A stretch of 7,059 nucleotides of DNA from an uncultured Lachnospiraceae bacterium (GTDB lineage: Bacteria > Bacillota > Clostridia > Lachnospirales > Lachnospiraceae), in assembly GCA_937916415.1 (NCBI GenBank), contig CALGGH010000063.1, positions 1-7,059 on the forward strand, read 5' to 3'. This document shows positions 6,183-7,059 of this stretch, piece by piece (the stretch's first letter is position 1; every line of letters begins with the position of its first letter). The translations under genes and the position numbers were made by a program. A model generated the notes under the pieces. It saw nothing but the letters and a program-made list of their open reading frames with translations. It was not told where the DNA came from and ran no database searches.

Positions 6183-7059
6183 GCAAAAAATATAAGGAAA
6201 TATGTGAGATCAACGAAAAGGGACGCATTCACGCGGACTGGGATTCACTGTCGGCATTCAGGATGCCAGCGTGGTTCGAGGACGCCAAGTTCGGCATCTT
6301 CATTCACTGGGGATTGTTCAGCGTGCCGGCGTTCAATAATGAATGGTACTCCAGGAACATGTACGTCAAGGGGAGTCCTGAATACGAGCATCACGTCAGG
6401 ACTTATGGCCCGCAGGACAAATTCGGATATAAGGATTTCATTCCGATGTTCAAGGCTGAGAAATTTGATCCCGAGTACTGGGCTGAGGTGTTTGCACAGG
6501 CGGGAGCGCGTTACGTCGTGCCCGTGGCGGAGCATCATGACGGATTCCAGATGTATGACAGCGACATTTCGGAATACTGCGCAGCCAAGATGGGTCCCTG
6601 CAGGGACGTGCTTGGCCAGCTGAAGGAGAGCGTCGAAAAAAGGGGACTCGTGTTCGGCACGTCATCACATCGCGCGGAGCATTACTTTTTCCTCGGACCC
6701 GGCAGGGATTTTCAGTCTGACATCAATTCGTCGGTCAAAAAAGGCAACATCTACTGGCCCTCACAGCAGGAACAGCCCAATACCGAAGACGTGTTTGACA
6801 AGCACGCTCCGAGCGAGGAATTCCTTGAGGACTGGGTAGAGCGCACCGTGGAGATCATAGACAGGTATTCGCCAAGGGTCCTGTATTTTGACTGGTGGAT
6901 CCAGCACAGCAGTGTCAAGCCATACCTGAAAAAGCTCGCGGCTTACTACTATAACCGCGCCGCTGAATGGGGTGTAGAGGTGGTCATCAACTACAAGCAC
7001 GATGCCTTCCAGTTTGGCTGTGCCGTACCGGATGTTGAGCGCGGACAGTTTGCAGATAT
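6179..7059 (+). CDS. GH29 alpha-L-fucosidase-like glycoside hydrolase (3' end outside window)
   Basis: The first 293 residues are present and the frame is still open at the window end. GH29 enzymes release alpha-linked L-fucose by a retaining mechanism. Visible family motifs are FGIFIHWGLFSVP (38-50), NEWYSRNMY (54-62), FKAEKFDPEYWAEVF (91-105) and VVPVAEHHDGFQMYDS (113-128). FGTSSHRAEHYFF (159-171) comes next, and LYFDWW (235-240) carries the probable nucleophile D238. The acid/base residue lies downstream or cannot be assigned. The protein starts MSKKYKEICEI without a signal peptide, so it should act in the cytoplasm on imported fucosylated oligosaccharides. The ATG at 6179 is chosen because the match to the family begins soon after it; an in-frame stop lies at 6116-6118 and no other ATG occurs in frame between them. 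The start lacks a normal Shine-Dalgarno site and overlaps a 12-codon upstream frame. Confidence 0.88.
   Translation, partial: MSKKYKEICEINEKGRIHADWDSLSAFRMPAWFEDAKFGIFIHWGLFSVPAFNNEWYSRNMYVKGSPEYEHHVRTYGPQDKFGYKDFIPMFKAEKFDPEYWAEVFAQAGARYVVPVAEHHDGFQMYDSDISEYCAAKMGPCRDVLGQLKESVEKRGLVFGTSSHRAEHYFFLGPGRDFQSDINSSVKKGNIYWPSQQEQPNTEDVFDKHAPSEEFLEDWVERTVEIIDRYSPRVLYFDWWIQHSSVKPYLKKLAAYYYNRAAEWGVEVVINYKHDAFQFGCAVPDVERGQFAD

Noticed and set aside
6204..6623. 139-residue open frame on the + strand
   Set aside because: Out-of-frame shadow of the fucosidase gene, whose frame shows clear GH29 motifs across the same bases; the product is Arg/Ser-rich and has no domain.

Overview
The window reads as chromosomal DNA of a Gram-positive anaerobe of the class Clostridia, most likely a Lachnospiraceae-type gut or rumen bacterium. 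This is an inference from strong AGGAGG-type ribosome binding sites, frequent AGG (Arg) and ATA (Ile) codons, a large secreted protein built of Fn3-like and Ig-like domains, a threonyl-tRNA synthetase lacking the N-terminal TGS domain, and a cytoplasmic family GH29 fucosidase. All four genes lie on the + strand, and nothing on the - strand looks real.

Region 1 (1-209) is non-coding. It holds two perfect 55-base copies of a two-hairpin element in tandem (period 58), then a third, strongly diverged copy that keeps the same architecture and the same ATC-CGT-GAT hairpin tip. The array starts at the first base of the window, so it may extend further upstream. Region 2 (210-3617) is one long gene for a secreted, multidomain beta-sandwich protein of unknown function. 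A strong intrinsic terminator (3658-3689) closes it.

Region 3 (about 3700 to the end) looks like one transcription unit: thrS (3780-5534), a DJ-1/PfpI-family gene 23 bases later (5558-6106), and after a 72-base gap an alpha-L-fucosidase-like gene (6179 onward) that runs off the window. The 72-base gap is mostly a long hairpin (6117-6170). Its loop exposes a possible ribosome binding site and the start of a 12-codon reading frame, whose stop overlaps the fucosidase start as ATGA.

The genes do not form one obvious pathway: a translation enzyme, a probable stress or glyoxalase-like DJ-1 protein, and a fucosyl-glycan hydrolase are simply adjacent. The observations most worth a second look are the structured repeat array, the hairpin and micro-ORF before the fucosidase, and a marked context-dependent codon choice (ACGT junctions before valine) in all four genes.
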